64,000 bases of DNA from Paramecium sonneborni (Eukaryota; Ciliophora; Oligohymenophorea; Peniculida; Parameciidae): the NCBI GenBank assembly GCA_905182985.1, contig CAJJDN010000071.1, positions 62,001-126,000 on the forward strand. The letters are read 5' to 3'. The notes below the pieces were generated by a model, which was not told where the DNA came from, made no database searches, and saw only the letters and a program-made list of their open reading frames with translations. The stretch's first letter is position 1, and each line of letters starts with the position of its first letter. This document shows positions 47,135 through 59,533 of the stretch, one piece after another. The position numbers and the translations under genes are program-made.

Positions 47135-47956
47135 TCACTATTTATTTTTAAGGACATTATGGTCAGATAAGATTTTCTATTTAAGATCTACTTTTTTTTT
47201 AATGTTATCGAATTCATTAATATCAAACTTTTTTATTTTGTTTTAATCTTTAATTCTCTCTTAAATAAAATCATCCATTTCATCTAAAGTTATGGATATC
47301 TAAACATTTAATTTATTTTAATACTTCATCGTCATCATCATTCATTATATTATTGAATTCAGTCACTATGATACATTATTTGATTTATTTTTCTTTAAGC
47401 TACAATTTTTCTGATGAAATTTCAGTCTATAATTAATCATTAGTTATTTTCCCAAATAATTCTTCATATTAGCAAAAGATATCTTTCTTGATTTTTTTTA
47501 AACAAGACTTAAGTGGGGTTTTTTTTAATTTTGATGAATCATTAGAATCTTACAATTTCGTAGAATCAATCAAATTATTTCCTGTCATTTATTTCAATCT
47601 TTCATCTTATATTTTTTTCCATTCTATAATGCTATAATATCGTTAATTTTCTTCTAATTCAGAGTAATCTTGAGTTTCCTGATCTGATGATAATAATTCT
47701 AAATTTTCTTATCCTCTAATTTATTGAAATATTTTTCTATTCTATTGATTTCTTTATTTTTTCTTAAAATATTCAAAAGGAGACTTTTTAATTGTATGAA
47801 TCACATTTCTGTCAAAGCAAAACGAGACGCTTTTGACCTTCTAAACTTCATGGCTTTGCTTTCTAAAATTATCTTGTAAATAAATGATATTTTATGAAAT
47901 TAATTGTACTCAAAATTTCTGAAGCTTCCCAAATGAGAGAAACTCTAAAACATCAT
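47135..47956 (-). CDS. hypothetical acidic/basic coiled protein
   Basis: 249 residues in the best model: MMFQSFSHLGSFRNFEKQSH, then VSFCFDRNVIHTIKKSPFEY, a long charged region (DSTKLQDSNDSSKLKKTPLK) and an acidic helix (NIMNDDDDE...) ending LKNKQ. Introns: 47300-47324 (25 nt, TAG), well supported, and 47863-47909 (47 nt, TAG), unusually long for this genome and touching the edge of the duplicated block. Without the latter, the main frame lacks a start. No family recognised. The first 48 bases also occur at 48988-49035. Confidence 0.55.
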
Positions 47957-48986
47957 GTTATATTCAAAATATTACATATTTAGGAATATTTATATATGAT
48001 ATAAATGAAAAACTCAGTTTTGAAAGTGTTTATATAATTACTCCTGATATATCAATTATTCTATTTAAAATCCAGCCCCCGAATATTTTTTGCCCAAAAT
48101 TTATTTTAAGTCCTTATACATCTAAAATTAATTGTAATAAATTTTACTTCCTATGTACTTTACTTTTTTTCGATTTCACTTAAAATTCTATTATAAGCCA
48201 TATTAAATAAATCTTATGGGATCTATTACAATATACTTTTTTTTAGATTTTCTATCATGGATATTTTAGGTTTAAATTTTTCATCAGTTTTATAAAAACT
48301 AGAAGAATATGAAGATTCAGGTTCTTCTTAGATTTCTAAAATTAATATAAAATTTATGAATTACCTGCTAAAGTTTCATTGCCACTTTTTGCTTTTGCTA
48401 ATTCATTTTTATAAACTTCAACAACATTTTATAAATCTTAATCAGATTATCTTTAAGTCAATCTTGTTCCATCCATTTCATCACCTAATATCTCTTCATT
48501 TATAACAGTTTCATTTTAAAATTCATTATCCGAATCATAATCTTCAAAATCATCATAATATTCAAAATCTTCAGGATATTCATCATTTTGATAATCCATA
48601 GTTTAATTTTTTTAATTTTATTCTTTTTTTTATGCTTATTTTTATTTTAAATTTAATAAACTTTTCTTCATAACTTCTTCATCAATTGGTTTAAATTTAG
48701 ATGAAGATTATAAACTTTAATCAAAATTAGTATTCTGAAACTGCTATTATTTTATTTATTATTATTATTAAAGTTAACTTTTTTTTAAAGGTGATTCAAT
48801 TTATTATTATTATTACTTTTAATAAAATTATTATTAAGTATTAGTTTATTAAATTTCTAACTATTTTTATTAGTAAAATTGGGATTGAGTTCCATAAAGG
48901 TTTTGAATTTTTCTTAATTCAGCTTATTTTGAATTTTGCTGACTATTATTTAATGCTGCTTTTGATAGCATTTCTATTTTTTATTA
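47909..48986. repeat. first copy of 1,078-bp direct duplication
   Basis: Recurs at 48988-50065 (offset 1,079), with one N between; the copies look identical throughout. It holds the 5' end of the minus-strand gene at 47135-47956 and a truncated 3' part of the NEK kinase (its stop is at 48014-48016 here). The kinase fragment runs into the N and should not be annotated as a second gene. Confidence 0.95.
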
Positions 48987-48987
48987 N
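48987..48987. other. single N, assembly join
   Basis: One N separating the two copies of the 1,078-bp block; same arrangement as at 26444. Confidence 0.9.
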
Positions 48988-50065
48988 CTCAAAATTTCTG
49001 AAGCTTCCCAAATGAGAGAAACTCTAAAACATCATGTTATATTCAAAATATTACATATTTAGGAATATTTATATATGATATAAATGAAAAACTCAGTTTT
49101 GAAAGTGTTTATATAATTACTCCTGATATATCAATTATTCTATTTAAAATCCAGCCCCCGAATATTTTTTGCCCAAAATTTATTTTAAGTCCTTATACAT
49201 CTAAAATTAATTGTAATAAATTTTACTTCCTATGTACTTTACTTTTTTTCGATTTCACTTAAAATTCTATTATAAGCCATATTAAATAAATCTTATGGGA
49301 TCTATTACAATATACTTTTTTTTAGATTTTCTATCATGGATATTTTAGGTTTAAATTTTTCATCAGTTTTATAAAAACTAGAAGAATATGAAGATTCAGG
49401 TTCTTCTTAGATTTCTAAAATTAATATAAAATTTATGAATTACCTGCTAAAGTTTCATTGCCACTTTTTGCTTTTGCTAATTCATTTTTATAAACTTCAA
49501 CAACATTTTATAAATCTTAATCAGATTATCTTTAAGTCAATCTTGTTCCATCCATTTCATCACCTAATATCTCTTCATTTATAACAGTTTCATTTTAAAA
49601 TTCATTATCCGAATCATAATCTTCAAAATCATCATAATATTCAAAATCTTCAGGATATTCATCATTTTGATAATCCATAGTTTAATTTTTTTAATTTTAT
49701 TCTTTTTTTTATGCTTATTTTTATTTTAAATTTAATAAACTTTTCTTCATAACTTCTTCATCAATTGGTTTAAATTTAGATGAAGATTATAAACTTTAAT
49801 CAAAATTAGTATTCTGAAACTGCTATTATTTTATTTATTATTATTATTAAAGTTAACTTTTTTTTAAAGGTGATTCAATTTATTATTATTATTACTTTTA
49901 ATAAAATTATTATTAAGTATTAGTTTATTAAATTTCTAACTATTTTTATTAGTAAAATTGGGATTGAGTTCCATAAAGGTTTTGAATTTTTCTTAATTCA
50001 GCTTATTTTGAATTTTGCTGACTATTATTTAATGCTGCTTTTGATAGCATTTCTATTTTTTATTA
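48988..50065. repeat. second copy of 1,078-bp direct duplication
   Basis: Repeats 47909-48986 and is contiguous with the rest of the NEK kinase gene, so the complete kinase is read through this copy. Confidence 0.95.
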
Positions 50066-51375
50066 AGTTTCTTATTCTTTTTTTTATTTTAAGATGGATT
50101 TGGGAGATATTTATTTAGGTTATTCTAAAAATTAAGATGCTTAACTCATAATAGTATCACCAATTGTATATTTACTGGCATTATCAATCTACTCTATTTA
50201 TTTTTAAAAGTCTTACTTTTATTGAATGATTAAGAGATGACTGTTTAATTAATAGTTTCATCTTCTTTCTCTTTATTAATTTCATCTTTAATAGAATGTT
50301 GATAAGATTCTTAATCTTATTTTGGTTGATTAATTTGATTTTTTAAGATTAAATGTTAATTATTATTATGTGCTTAGATTTCATGTTATTTAATTTTTTT
50401 AACTCCAACAACAGAACAAAAGTTTTATTTACCACCACTTCTAATGAAATCTTACATAACAGATTAAATGAATGGCATATTAATAATTTCAGCAACGAGA
50501 GGACGAGACTAAACTGATTTAGTAAGAAGTCTATGAATTAATTATTATAGATCTTTTGAATAATGAGGAGGTAAAGTTTCAGTTTGTCCATTTAAAATTT
50601 TAGTAACGAGACTTAAAATATTCTTGGCATCAAATGCATGTTTAAATGTGCATAATTCATGTAAAACACATCCAAGAGCCCAAACATCAGATTTAAAAGT
50701 ATAAGGTTTATTTTCACAAACTTCTGGACTATTATCAGAAAAATATAAATACCTCATATAATATGGAGTACCAGCTACAGTTGATGCTTAATCTAAAGTA
50801 CTTTCTAAAACTTTAGATACTCCAAAATCTCCAAGTTTTACTAAGCATTTAAATAAAATTAATAATACCTGTTCCATTAGATGTAAGAAAGATATTACTT
50901 GTTTTTATATCTCTATGTAAGATCTTTTTTGAATGGATGAATTATAGAGCAAATAATTATTAAATAAACCAATTTAAAATCATCTTCTCAGGAAAGTATT
51001 GAATTTATTTACCTTACTTTCTTTTTTTTATATGATATTATAAGTCTCCTTCTATATATATTTATACAATTTGTATAATACCTTCACAATATTCCATTAA
51101 AATAATTAATTAACTACTATCTGCAAAACTACCCATATATTATACAATGTTTGGGTGATCTAAACTTTTTAACAATTCTGCTTCTCTTAAAGCACTTATC
51201 TTTTCTTTCTCTGATAGCTTACCCAAATGAACTTTTTTAGCCACTGATAATTGCCCATTCTTTTTATTTTTAACCAAATAGGCAGATCCTATATAGAATG
51301 GAATATCTATGTACCATAACTTCCACTTCCTATGGTCTCCAATTCTTCATAAAGGTCTTAATATTTCAAAGACAT
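49093..51375 (-). CDS. NEK-type serine/threonine kinase
   Basis: 698 residues. N-terminal kinase domain: GSGSYGSAYLV glycine loop, VAKKV catalytic Lys, [11 protein letters not shown] catalytic loop, KLGDFGVSK, and [20 protein letters not shown] with [12 protein letters not shown], the NEK activation-segment pattern. The C-terminal ~400 residues are Gln-rich (glutamines largely TAA/TAG, giving (TAA)n runs near 49,850-49,910) with an acidic stretch and a final [19 protein letters not shown] region resembling the NEK1-group tail. Seven introns: 51289-51314, 51052-51081, 50841-50868, 50729-50752, 50194-50216, 49415-49443 and 49201-49226, all TAG. NEKs act in cell cycle and cilia. Its 3' part is duplicated at 47909-48986. 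Confidence 0.93.
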
Positions 51376-51845
51376 ATAAATAATTATTAATATAAATTAT
51401 AATTGAATAATTTAAAAAATATTAATGAGAATTTATTAATTTGTTCATTCTTCATGAATCTCTAGTTTCATTAAGTCAGACTATATAATTATATCTGTAT
51501 CTATTAATAATAGATTCATTAATTTATTGAAATAAATTAAAATGGCTTTTTGTATTTTAGTTTAAAGATGAATATATATATTTCATCTGAATATTTCAAA
51601 TTATATTCTAAATCTCTTTTTAACATTACCTAATTTTGTATTTGTTAATACCAATAGTCTTTTATATCTTTAGGAATTGGATTTTAAGTTATTACAAAAT
51701 TGTTCTATCATCATTATTGCAAAATAAAATATAACTTTAAATTTTAAAAATTAAATCTATTTATATAAAGATCTTTATGATTAAATTTAGTACTTTATAA
51801 TAAACAGTAAACAGCTAAAATATATTAAAATATTTATCTATATAA
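51376..51845. other. intergenic, A+T-rich
   Basis: Between the 3' end of the Kelch gene and the NEK start, both minus strand. No supported frame. Confidence 0.6.
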
Positions 51846-53771
51846 TCATTAACTTAAAAATAGATTATTATTTCTTGTTTTTTCTTTTAAGAGTTTGTAA
51901 TCCTAAATCAATTGTGAATTATTTCCAATAGGAAGAGGCATGTAAGTTTTGAGATGTTGAGTACTGAATCTGGCTATATTATCAAATGCTCTATTAGAAT
52001 CAATAACATCACGTTCTTGTGTATCATGAAAGAATTCTGTTTTAAATAATCTTAAATTAGCATTGGTTAATAATTCAGTGCTAGTAATAGTTAATTAACT
52101 ATTTATTTTATTCTCTTTTATCATTTTTGTAACTCTATTTTAATCTAATTCAATTAATTAAATATCAGCATTAGCATAAACATTTTGAGTATATCCACCA
52201 AAAATAAGTATTTTAGAATCAATAGAAACACTACAATGACTACATTTACCATGTTTTAAAGATGCAATCTACTAAACCATAATCCAATTAAGTTGTTACA
52301 ATTATAAAACAAATAAATCATTAAGAATATTACCTTCTTTTGAGTCATTTCTACCTCCATAAATAATTAAGGCATTAAACTAATGATAATAATTCATACT
52401 ATGAGAATATCTAGCAATAGGAGCTTGACCTTTAGTTTTAATTTTAATAATTCTTATAGGTTTGAATCCAAATTGAATAACTCTTAAATCATTTGATGCT
52501 TCCCCATTTTAAAGTCTACCTCCATAAATATAAATTCCTTCACAATTGACTTATGGATATCTCCCTTTCTTTTTATTGCATTCGTAACTAAAATAAGGAT
52601 TTTCCATTTTAACTTCTCCACCAAACAAAGGCACTGAAGCTGAATCAGAAACTCCATCTTAGAATTGATTTTCGACCAATAAAATTGACCTATATTATTT
52701 TAATTAAATATCATACCATTTATTAATTTCTAAATTCAATGCACATACATCATTTAATATCTTACCATATGAATTAATTCCTCCATAAATAATAAAATAC
52801 TTTCCTATACATTATGCTATATGATTTCTTCTACCTTCAATTAAATCTCCTGTACTTCTAATTAAAGTCCATGTTTTATCTAAAGGATTAAATAACCTAA
52901 CATCTCCATAACATTCTCTCATCTTCATTGCATTATTATATTTCTTCTCTCCTCCATATATAATTATTTATTATTTATAAAATGTTGCTGTATGTCCAAA
53001 TCTTCCTTCTAAAGGAGTTTCACCTAATCCTATTCCTATATCCTTCCAAATCCAAGTCTAAGTATTTAACTAAATCATGTTTTTAAATAAATCATTTCCT
53101 ATTCCTCCATACATATATGCTTTATTTAATTAAGCTATGTAAGTTACTGTACATCCTTCTCTTATTGGAGGTTTCCATTCACTTATTTAAATATTAAACC
53201 AAAACACTTTTATTATGTTCGTACCTTCAAATGGTCTCTCATTATTTTCTATATGTTCCTCTTCTTCCTCTTCTTACGATATAGTTTTTACCTTCAATTT
53301 CACTTTCTTCACCTTCTATAACTATTCCAATCCTTCTTTCCTTTAAAATAATTCAGTAACTTCATTCACAGTACTATTCCATTTTTTATTTAGAGAACTT
53401 TTAAATGAATTTGCTTAAACATAATTAAATTACAATCTATTTTTAAGACTTTATTCATTTGGGTTTAATTAATCCACTTTATTTATCCAACTTGAATTTG
53501 TTTTCATCATCTCTTAAAATGTTTTAAATCCAACATCTTCACCTTATTATTGCAAAAAGATCAATTTACAATCTCCTTTTGAAATATAGTCATCTATTGC
53601 TAATGTTTATTAATGTCTTAAAATTTATGGTGATTTCATTTATATTAATTTTTCTGTTCTACTCAATCTCATATTATCTGTCTTCATATGACCTATAAAC
53701 TTCCTTGATTTTAAATCTTCCAATTTTTATTATTATGTTTAGATCCAACGACGTTTTCTTTCTTAATCCAT
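51846..53771 (-). CDS. large Kelch-repeat protein
   Basis: 641 residues from the ATG at 53771; the frame stays open further upstream to about 53,935, so an earlier start or exon is possible. After a ~180-residue basic, helical N-terminus with an acidic EEEEEEH patch, six or more Kelch blades follow, marked by AYMYGGIGND, IIIYGGEKKY, FIIYGGINSYG, IYIYGGRLQNG, LIIYGGRND and ILIFGGYTQN, with matching R.GH / R..H and W positions. Intron-free. No partner domain. Kelch propellers mediate protein contacts; role unknown. Confidence 0.85.
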
Positions 53772-54548
53772 AAATTTTATTAATCCATTAATTATATATT
53801 ATAATGTATCATACCTCAAAAAGTTAAATTACACTCTATATGATACTTCATCTAATTCTTAAATAATATATTTTTGTATCTTTAGAATTTATAAAAAAAT
53901 CTATTCAAATTTTAATCATTTCAACCTAACTGATTATTTGTCATCCTATAAAAATTTAATGAATTCAAATTCTATATAATAACTAATTTACATTCTATTT
54001 TTGGTTTATTATAATTCTGTTTATGATAACATAAAGAATTCTAAGTAATATAAATAGATTGATTGGATTTATCATTTTTATAGCTTTAATTAATTTTAAC
54101 ATTAATATTCAAGTTTAAATAACATCTCACTACTTCGAATTTCTAAAGAATAAGAATTAATATACCTCCAAAAAAATATAATTAAATTATGTAAAAATAA
54201 ACTTCGTTGACTAAGTTTTTTTCAAAAAAAGCTAAAGAATAACATCAATCCCCTGTAAGAACTAAATTAAATGATTCTGTAAGATTATTAGTGAATATTT
54301 TGATAGTTATTATTTTGTACTCCTCCAACATAAGAAATTTAAAGTAAGACAGAGAATTTTAATCCAAAAAAGAAATTCTCTAATAACTTAGATAATTGGA
54401 TTAAGAAATCTTCCTTATAATAAAAGAAATGGTAATTTATTCCCAGTTATCAAAAAGGCCATTTTTACCAAAAAATTTAATGTATTAGATTTACAAATTT
54501 TTACAATTAAGAGAATGCGCCACCTGTTCTTAGGTTTGTAAATTTTGG
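53772..54548. other. gap between divergent genes
   Basis: The first ~160 bases may belong to the Kelch gene's N-terminal coding region (open frame with LDEVSYRVQFNFLRYD and QYIINGLIKF). The rest, to 54548, is A+T-rich with one ATG at 54511 whose frame soon stops unless spliced; it could be a first exon of the LRR gene. Confidence 0.5.
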
Positions 54549-55586
54549 ATGATTTGTTATAATGATATCTATTTCTCATATAGTTTTTTTAGGGAATTCG
54601 AAACTTCTAGGTAATTTTATTAGTATAATATTTTAAGATTTAACGAAAAAGAATTAGCCACTGTGCTTAAACGATCAAGTAAACAATTGAAGCACATAAA
54701 GAAAGTTCGAGATATCATAAAGGGCTAAAAAATCAGTTCATTTTTAGAAAAAACTGAACTTAGAACAATGTTATCTGACAATTCTTAATAATAAGGATCC
54801 TTGTTAGAATTATTTAAATTGGAACCTAAAAAATAATATTCATCAGTATTTTTAACAGATAAAGATTTAAGTAGTATTTGCACTGAAAGCTAGTAAAATT
54901 TTTCATGTTAAAATTTAGTAAATCTCTATAATATATATAATTGATAAGTTGTCAATTTATGACTGGTAAAGGTTTTGAAATAATAGGAAAATGTTCTCAA
55001 TTAACCTTAATTAATATCTAAAACAATAGCAATTTGAAGGATGAAAATATTAAGATTATTTTAGAATAAGTATTAGAACTTAAAACTTTAATGCTCTTAA
55101 AATGTGATGGTTTATCTAATAATATATTTGAAACAATAGGAAACAATTGTAAGAAACTTGAAAGACTTGATATTGGTTGCAATCCATAATTGGATCTAAC
55201 TAAAGTAATTAAAAATAAGATGTTATGCTTTTAGTGCAGTTGTTTGAAGAAGATTGGGACTTTACAATCATTATCAATCAAAGATAATTATGTAACAAAC
55301 GAGGCGTTAGAAATTATCATAACTAATCTTTATAAATTACATAGTTTAAATTTAGAAGGTTGTTAAGAAATAAATACATATTCTTTATTGCAAATTTAGA
55401 AATTAAATTTGAAGAGAATAAATTTGAAAAAAATTTAATTCAAAGAAGAGGGTATTATTATTATATAATTATAATTTTGTAGATATCTACAATTTTATTA
55501 TGAATGCATAGAGCATCAAATTATTGCTTGTGAATAATAATTTATTAAGTACTCGTGTAGAAAAGATTATCCTTTCTAGATAATGA
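54549..55586 (+). CDS. leucine-rich repeat protein, AMN1/FBXL-like repeats
   Basis: 307 residues. After a ~75-residue N-terminal part with RFNEKELATVLKRSSKQLKH come cysteine-type leucine-rich repeats of the F-box/AMN1 kind: LTLINIQNNSNLKDENIKII, LELKTLMLLKCDGLSNNIFE, KKLERLDIGCNPQLDLTKCS, LQSLSIKDNYVTNEALEIII and LHSLNLEGCQEINTYSLLQI. No clear F-box. Introns: 54611-54637 (27 nt, AAG), 54893-54918 (26 nt), 55205-55234 (30 nt) and 55452-55482 (31 nt), the last three TAG. The second and third fall between and within repeats and their removal keeps the repeat phase. Start codon is probable, not certain. Likely a substrate- or partner-binding scaffold. Confidence 0.75.
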
Positions 55587-55645
55587 TTGTTAGATATTTA
55601 CTCTTTTCGTTGTTAATTATTTTAATATTTTATTTAATTATAAAA

Positions 55646-58217
55646 ATGATTGATCAACCTTAAGGTCCTATTCCAAGAGAAATTGCAAAATGGTTGGATT
55701 CATTAGACTTGGCGTATTAGGTTCGTAATTTCAGGAGAGATTTAGCTAATGGGTATGATCAAATCCTACAGTAGTTTCATTGTGGCTGAAATATTATCTA
55801 GGTACTATCCTAAAGAAGTAAATATCTACACTGTATATAATGAATAAAATCTGGATAAAAAGCGTGATAATTGGGAATAGATTTCAAAGTTATTGAAGAA
55901 AAAAGAACTTCAAGTACCATAAGATGAATATGAACCAATTTATTATTAAGCTCCAGATGCAGCATAAGCATTCCTCTTTAAACTCTATGAATTTCTAACT
56001 AAAAAGAAAATAGGCACCATATTTCCTGATAAAGACAATAGAGATATGAAAAAGCAAGTTAAATAATAAGCAACTTTACAAAGGACAAAACCATTAACTG
56101 TTTAACCTACATATGCTAGACCAACTGCTAATACAATTATTAAAGATAGAGAGATTACAAGAATTGTTGATGAAAATGAGAGAAAAATGTTAACTAAATA
56201 AGCTATCGAAGGACATGTTGAAAAAGTTAGAAGTGATAAAAAAGATGATAATATTATAGAATATTTGATTCTAAAACGAAAAAAATAAATAGAAGAAGAA
56301 ATTAAAAAATAAGAAGAAGAATTACTTAAAAAATAAATGAAATTTAATAAAAAACTTGTTAATTTAGATTAATCGATATCACAAACAGGATAAGATGTTA
56401 AAGAAATATAAATAAATTGTTATCATAGCAGTACTAGCAAAAAAGCAAAAGAATAACAAGGTTAATTGTTAGAAACAAAAGGTGTGATTGATTTTTTACA
56501 TGAAGCATGTGCTTCATTATTTAAAAAAGATCCTATTAAGAAAGATATCTAAGATTTAAAACTTGAACCAAAAGAGTCTTAATAAAATAATGGTTTTTAA
56601 GTTAGCAATTAGAATGTTTAATATACAGCAGTTATTTAATAACTTTTTTAAAGATGTGATGAAGTACAAAAAAAGTCTTTAAAATTATTACTTACTTAAT
56701 TTATTGATGTTCATTCCCAATTAATATTAGAATAAGTTTAAAGTAATTTCATAGGTAATTTTTAGTTATAATTTAGATTTCAAACGATTCTTTTAAATAT
56801 TTTTAAGACCAATATAAGTTTTGAAACCTACATCTAAAACTTATCAATTAATTTTAGATTTAATTAGGTTTATAGGATCAAAATTAGTAGAAATTGATCC
56901 TAATGATACATAAATGATGTTTGAAAGTATTTTATTAGATTAGCTTTTATAAATTGCATTAAGAAACCCAAAAAAGAGGGAAGATATTGTTTAACTCTTT
57001 TTTATTTTCACACCAATAAATTGTGTAAATAGAACTTAATTATTAAAAAGTATAAAAAGTAAATTATCTACTGATCTTAATGCATTTACTCTTATATTAA
57101 GTATTTTAATACAATCTGATTATCCCAGTTAAGATGAAGAATTATATAGATTTTTTCTTAATTATGCATTTAATTCATTAGATTCACCATCTCCACTTAC
57201 AAGAGCTAATGGTTTGAGGATAATTAATTAGATTTCTAGTTGGAATTACTTTCCTGTTCTATAAAAAATAAATAGAATTTAAAAATTGATGAATGATTCT
57301 TGGTGGGAAGTAAGAGCATAAGGAATGTGTATATGTGCTGATTTACTATTATAAATAGCTGAAAATTCTAATCAAAATATTGATGAGCAAGATATAACTA
57401 TTGATTTTTAATAATCTAAATAATTGTTATTGGATTTGATTTATTAAGTTTTTGTAGTTTCCACAACACCAAATGTAATTAGAATTGGATTAATTTATCT
57501 TGCTCCTGTTTTACAAATGTATTCTGAATTGTGTCCAAGATATTTAGAAATCTTATTATCAGTAGATTCAGAAATTAGGATTTCCGTTTTAAATACATAA
57601 TCGGAAACCTTAATTCAATAAGTAGTAAATGGTTGTAATTCTTTTCGATACAAAATCACAGGAGCTCCTATTGTTTGGAATAGTGTAGGAATTGCTTAAG
57701 CTATGGATGTCTATGTAAAAGAAAAAGTTTTATAAGATTTCAAACACGAACATTTAGAAATCATTTATGGATGCTTACATAAACAATTATTATAATCTGA
57801 TGGTGAAATATGGCTCAAAATATTTGAGAATACTAAATAACTTTTATTCTTAGCTTTATCAAATGAAGATTTATGTTAATTAGCTTAAGTTATTTTGCAA
57901 AAATTCTTTATGTTTTAGACTATTTAATAATAAGTATTGGATAATTCAAATGAGATATTCTAAAAAATGCTAAAATTGATTTATCATCCTGATGTACATC
58001 TAAAATGCAAGGAAAATTTATTGGAATTCTTCACATTCTTACAATAGCAAGGAGTATTAATTTTATTTTATTTTAGTTCTAAAATTATTGTTATAATATT
58101 ATTAAACAATTTTCTGAGAAACACAAAAACATGTTTTTAAATAGTAATTTGGTTGAATTTATGAACAGCTTAGCTAAAGAAAAAAGAAGGGATATCTTGG
58201 GTGATGAGAATTATTGA
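55646..58217 (+). CDS. SPATA4-like CH-domain protein with long helical C-terminus
   Basis: 834 residues. The first ~110 match the CH-like domain of SPATA4/SPEF1 proteins (microtubule-associated, cilia and sperm): PREIAKWLDSLDLAYQVRNF, RRDLANGFIVAEILSRYYP, NLDKKRDNWEQISKLLKKKE and a PDAAQAFLFKLYEFLTKKK end. A charged coiled coil follows, then ~450 residues of helical repeats of ARM/HEAT character (SWWEVRAQGMCICADLL, IRISVLNTQSETLIQQVV). SPATA4 itself is only about 300 residues, so this is a longer architecture. Introns: 55753-55774 (22 nt), 56755-56776 (22 nt) and 58054-58076 (23 nt), all TAG. An axonemal role is inferred from the CH domain. Confidence 0.82.
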
Positions 58218-58349
58218 ATTATTATTCTATTTTAAATTAATATATAAATAATATAAATTGTTTAATTATCAAAAAAGATTAACATTTTTATATTTATAAA
58301 GCAAAAACAAAAAAAGTTATAAAATTAATAAATTTTATTTTTAATAACG

Positions 58350-59493
58350 TCAATTTTCCGATTTATAGATTTATCTTAAATAATATCTTAATAAATCTGT
58401 ATAGATATCTAACTCTTTAAGTATGGCTTCTTTCTCCTTCATGTAAATGATCTATTCTCTATCATAATCTTATTGCAACAGTAAAGCAATAATCTCCATT
58501 TTTCTTCTACTGTTATCACATTCTTAGTTTTCTCCATTAAGAATAATTAATTAATCATCTAAATCAATCTTCAAATATAAAGACTATTTACTTTTCTTTC
58601 TCCTTCAATATCAATTAGTTTCTTTAGTATCTCATTTTCTTTCTGTAATTGTGTACATAGTTAATCAATTTTATTAACAGAATTGATGGAATTCATTGTA
58701 ATACTTTATTAATCATTATCAATTTTTTCAGCAATTTCTTATGATGTAGTAATAATCAAGTAACGATTTTTTTCCATTGATTTTTAGGATGAATATGGCT
58801 ATACTTTTGAATTTTGCTAAATCTGCAGTTGTGAATTAAATTCTGATGATTCTATTGTATTTGCTTCACTTTGATCTGAATATGCCTCCTCTATGAAATT
58901 ATGAATAAAAATTACAGATTAATTTAATGACTTGTGCTTCTTATTCTGTGACTTCTAAATTCAATTATTCATATAAGCTATTACTTTACAACATTTCTAA
59001 AAGACTACCACCACTACTTTACTATTTAATAATAATAGAATACTGCAAATGACTTTTACAACTGTATAGACAAAGTTTTGGCTTCCTTTTAATCTTTAAG
59101 TAATTTAATATTATTCACATTTGATTTACATCTAAGATAAGATGAATATTACTTTAACTCTTGTAGGGTTTTACGCCTTTGAAGATTTTTATCAATCTTT
59201 AATTTATTGGTTTCGATTGTTTAAGTTGATTAAGTAATGGATTCAGATATAAATTAGTTCTAGCTATTTCTGGATTAACATTGAGTCTCTTATTCAGAAA
59301 CCATATCAGTGAAGGCACAAATTTAATCATTTTTTTTAGTTGAATACTTTTTCCATGTATTTTCTAATAGCTCTAACCTTTTAGTGGTTGCATCTTTCAG
59401 ATCTTTAACAATTTAAATAGCTTCTTCTTATTGAAGTTAATCTTGAGCATAATTGATAATGAAGAACAAAAATAAAAGAACAATGGTTCTCAT
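58350..59493 (-). CDS. trichocyst matrix protein-like secretory protein
   Basis: 357 residues with an N-terminal signal peptide (MRTIVLLFLFFIINYAQ). The rest is almost entirely helical with the layout of trichocyst matrix proteins: QIVKDLKDATTKRLELLENT, Cys at spaced positions (QICAFTDM, SEQETQCQSR, SYLRCKS), KSFAQSSGGSLLEMLQSNSL, and a second coiled half ending LRQIYKSEN. TMPs are stored as paracrystals in defensive secretory granules and discharged. Introns: 59022-59043 (22 nt, TAG), 58891-58915 (25 nt, TAG) and 58569-58591 (23 nt, AAG). Family assignment is by signal peptide, length, composition and pattern, not by a unique motif. Confidence 0.68.
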
Positions 59494-59533
59494 TATTATA
59501 CTATAAATAATATAAAACGAATTATTATAGTCA

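Noticed and set aside
47909..48986. Second, truncated NEK-like kinase gene
   Set aside because: Exact copy of 48988-50065 across a single N; an assembly duplication, not a paralogue.
50545..50757. Separate 70-residue kinase ORF
   Set aside because: It is one exon of the NEK kinase gene at 49093-51375, cut by an intron at 50729-50752.
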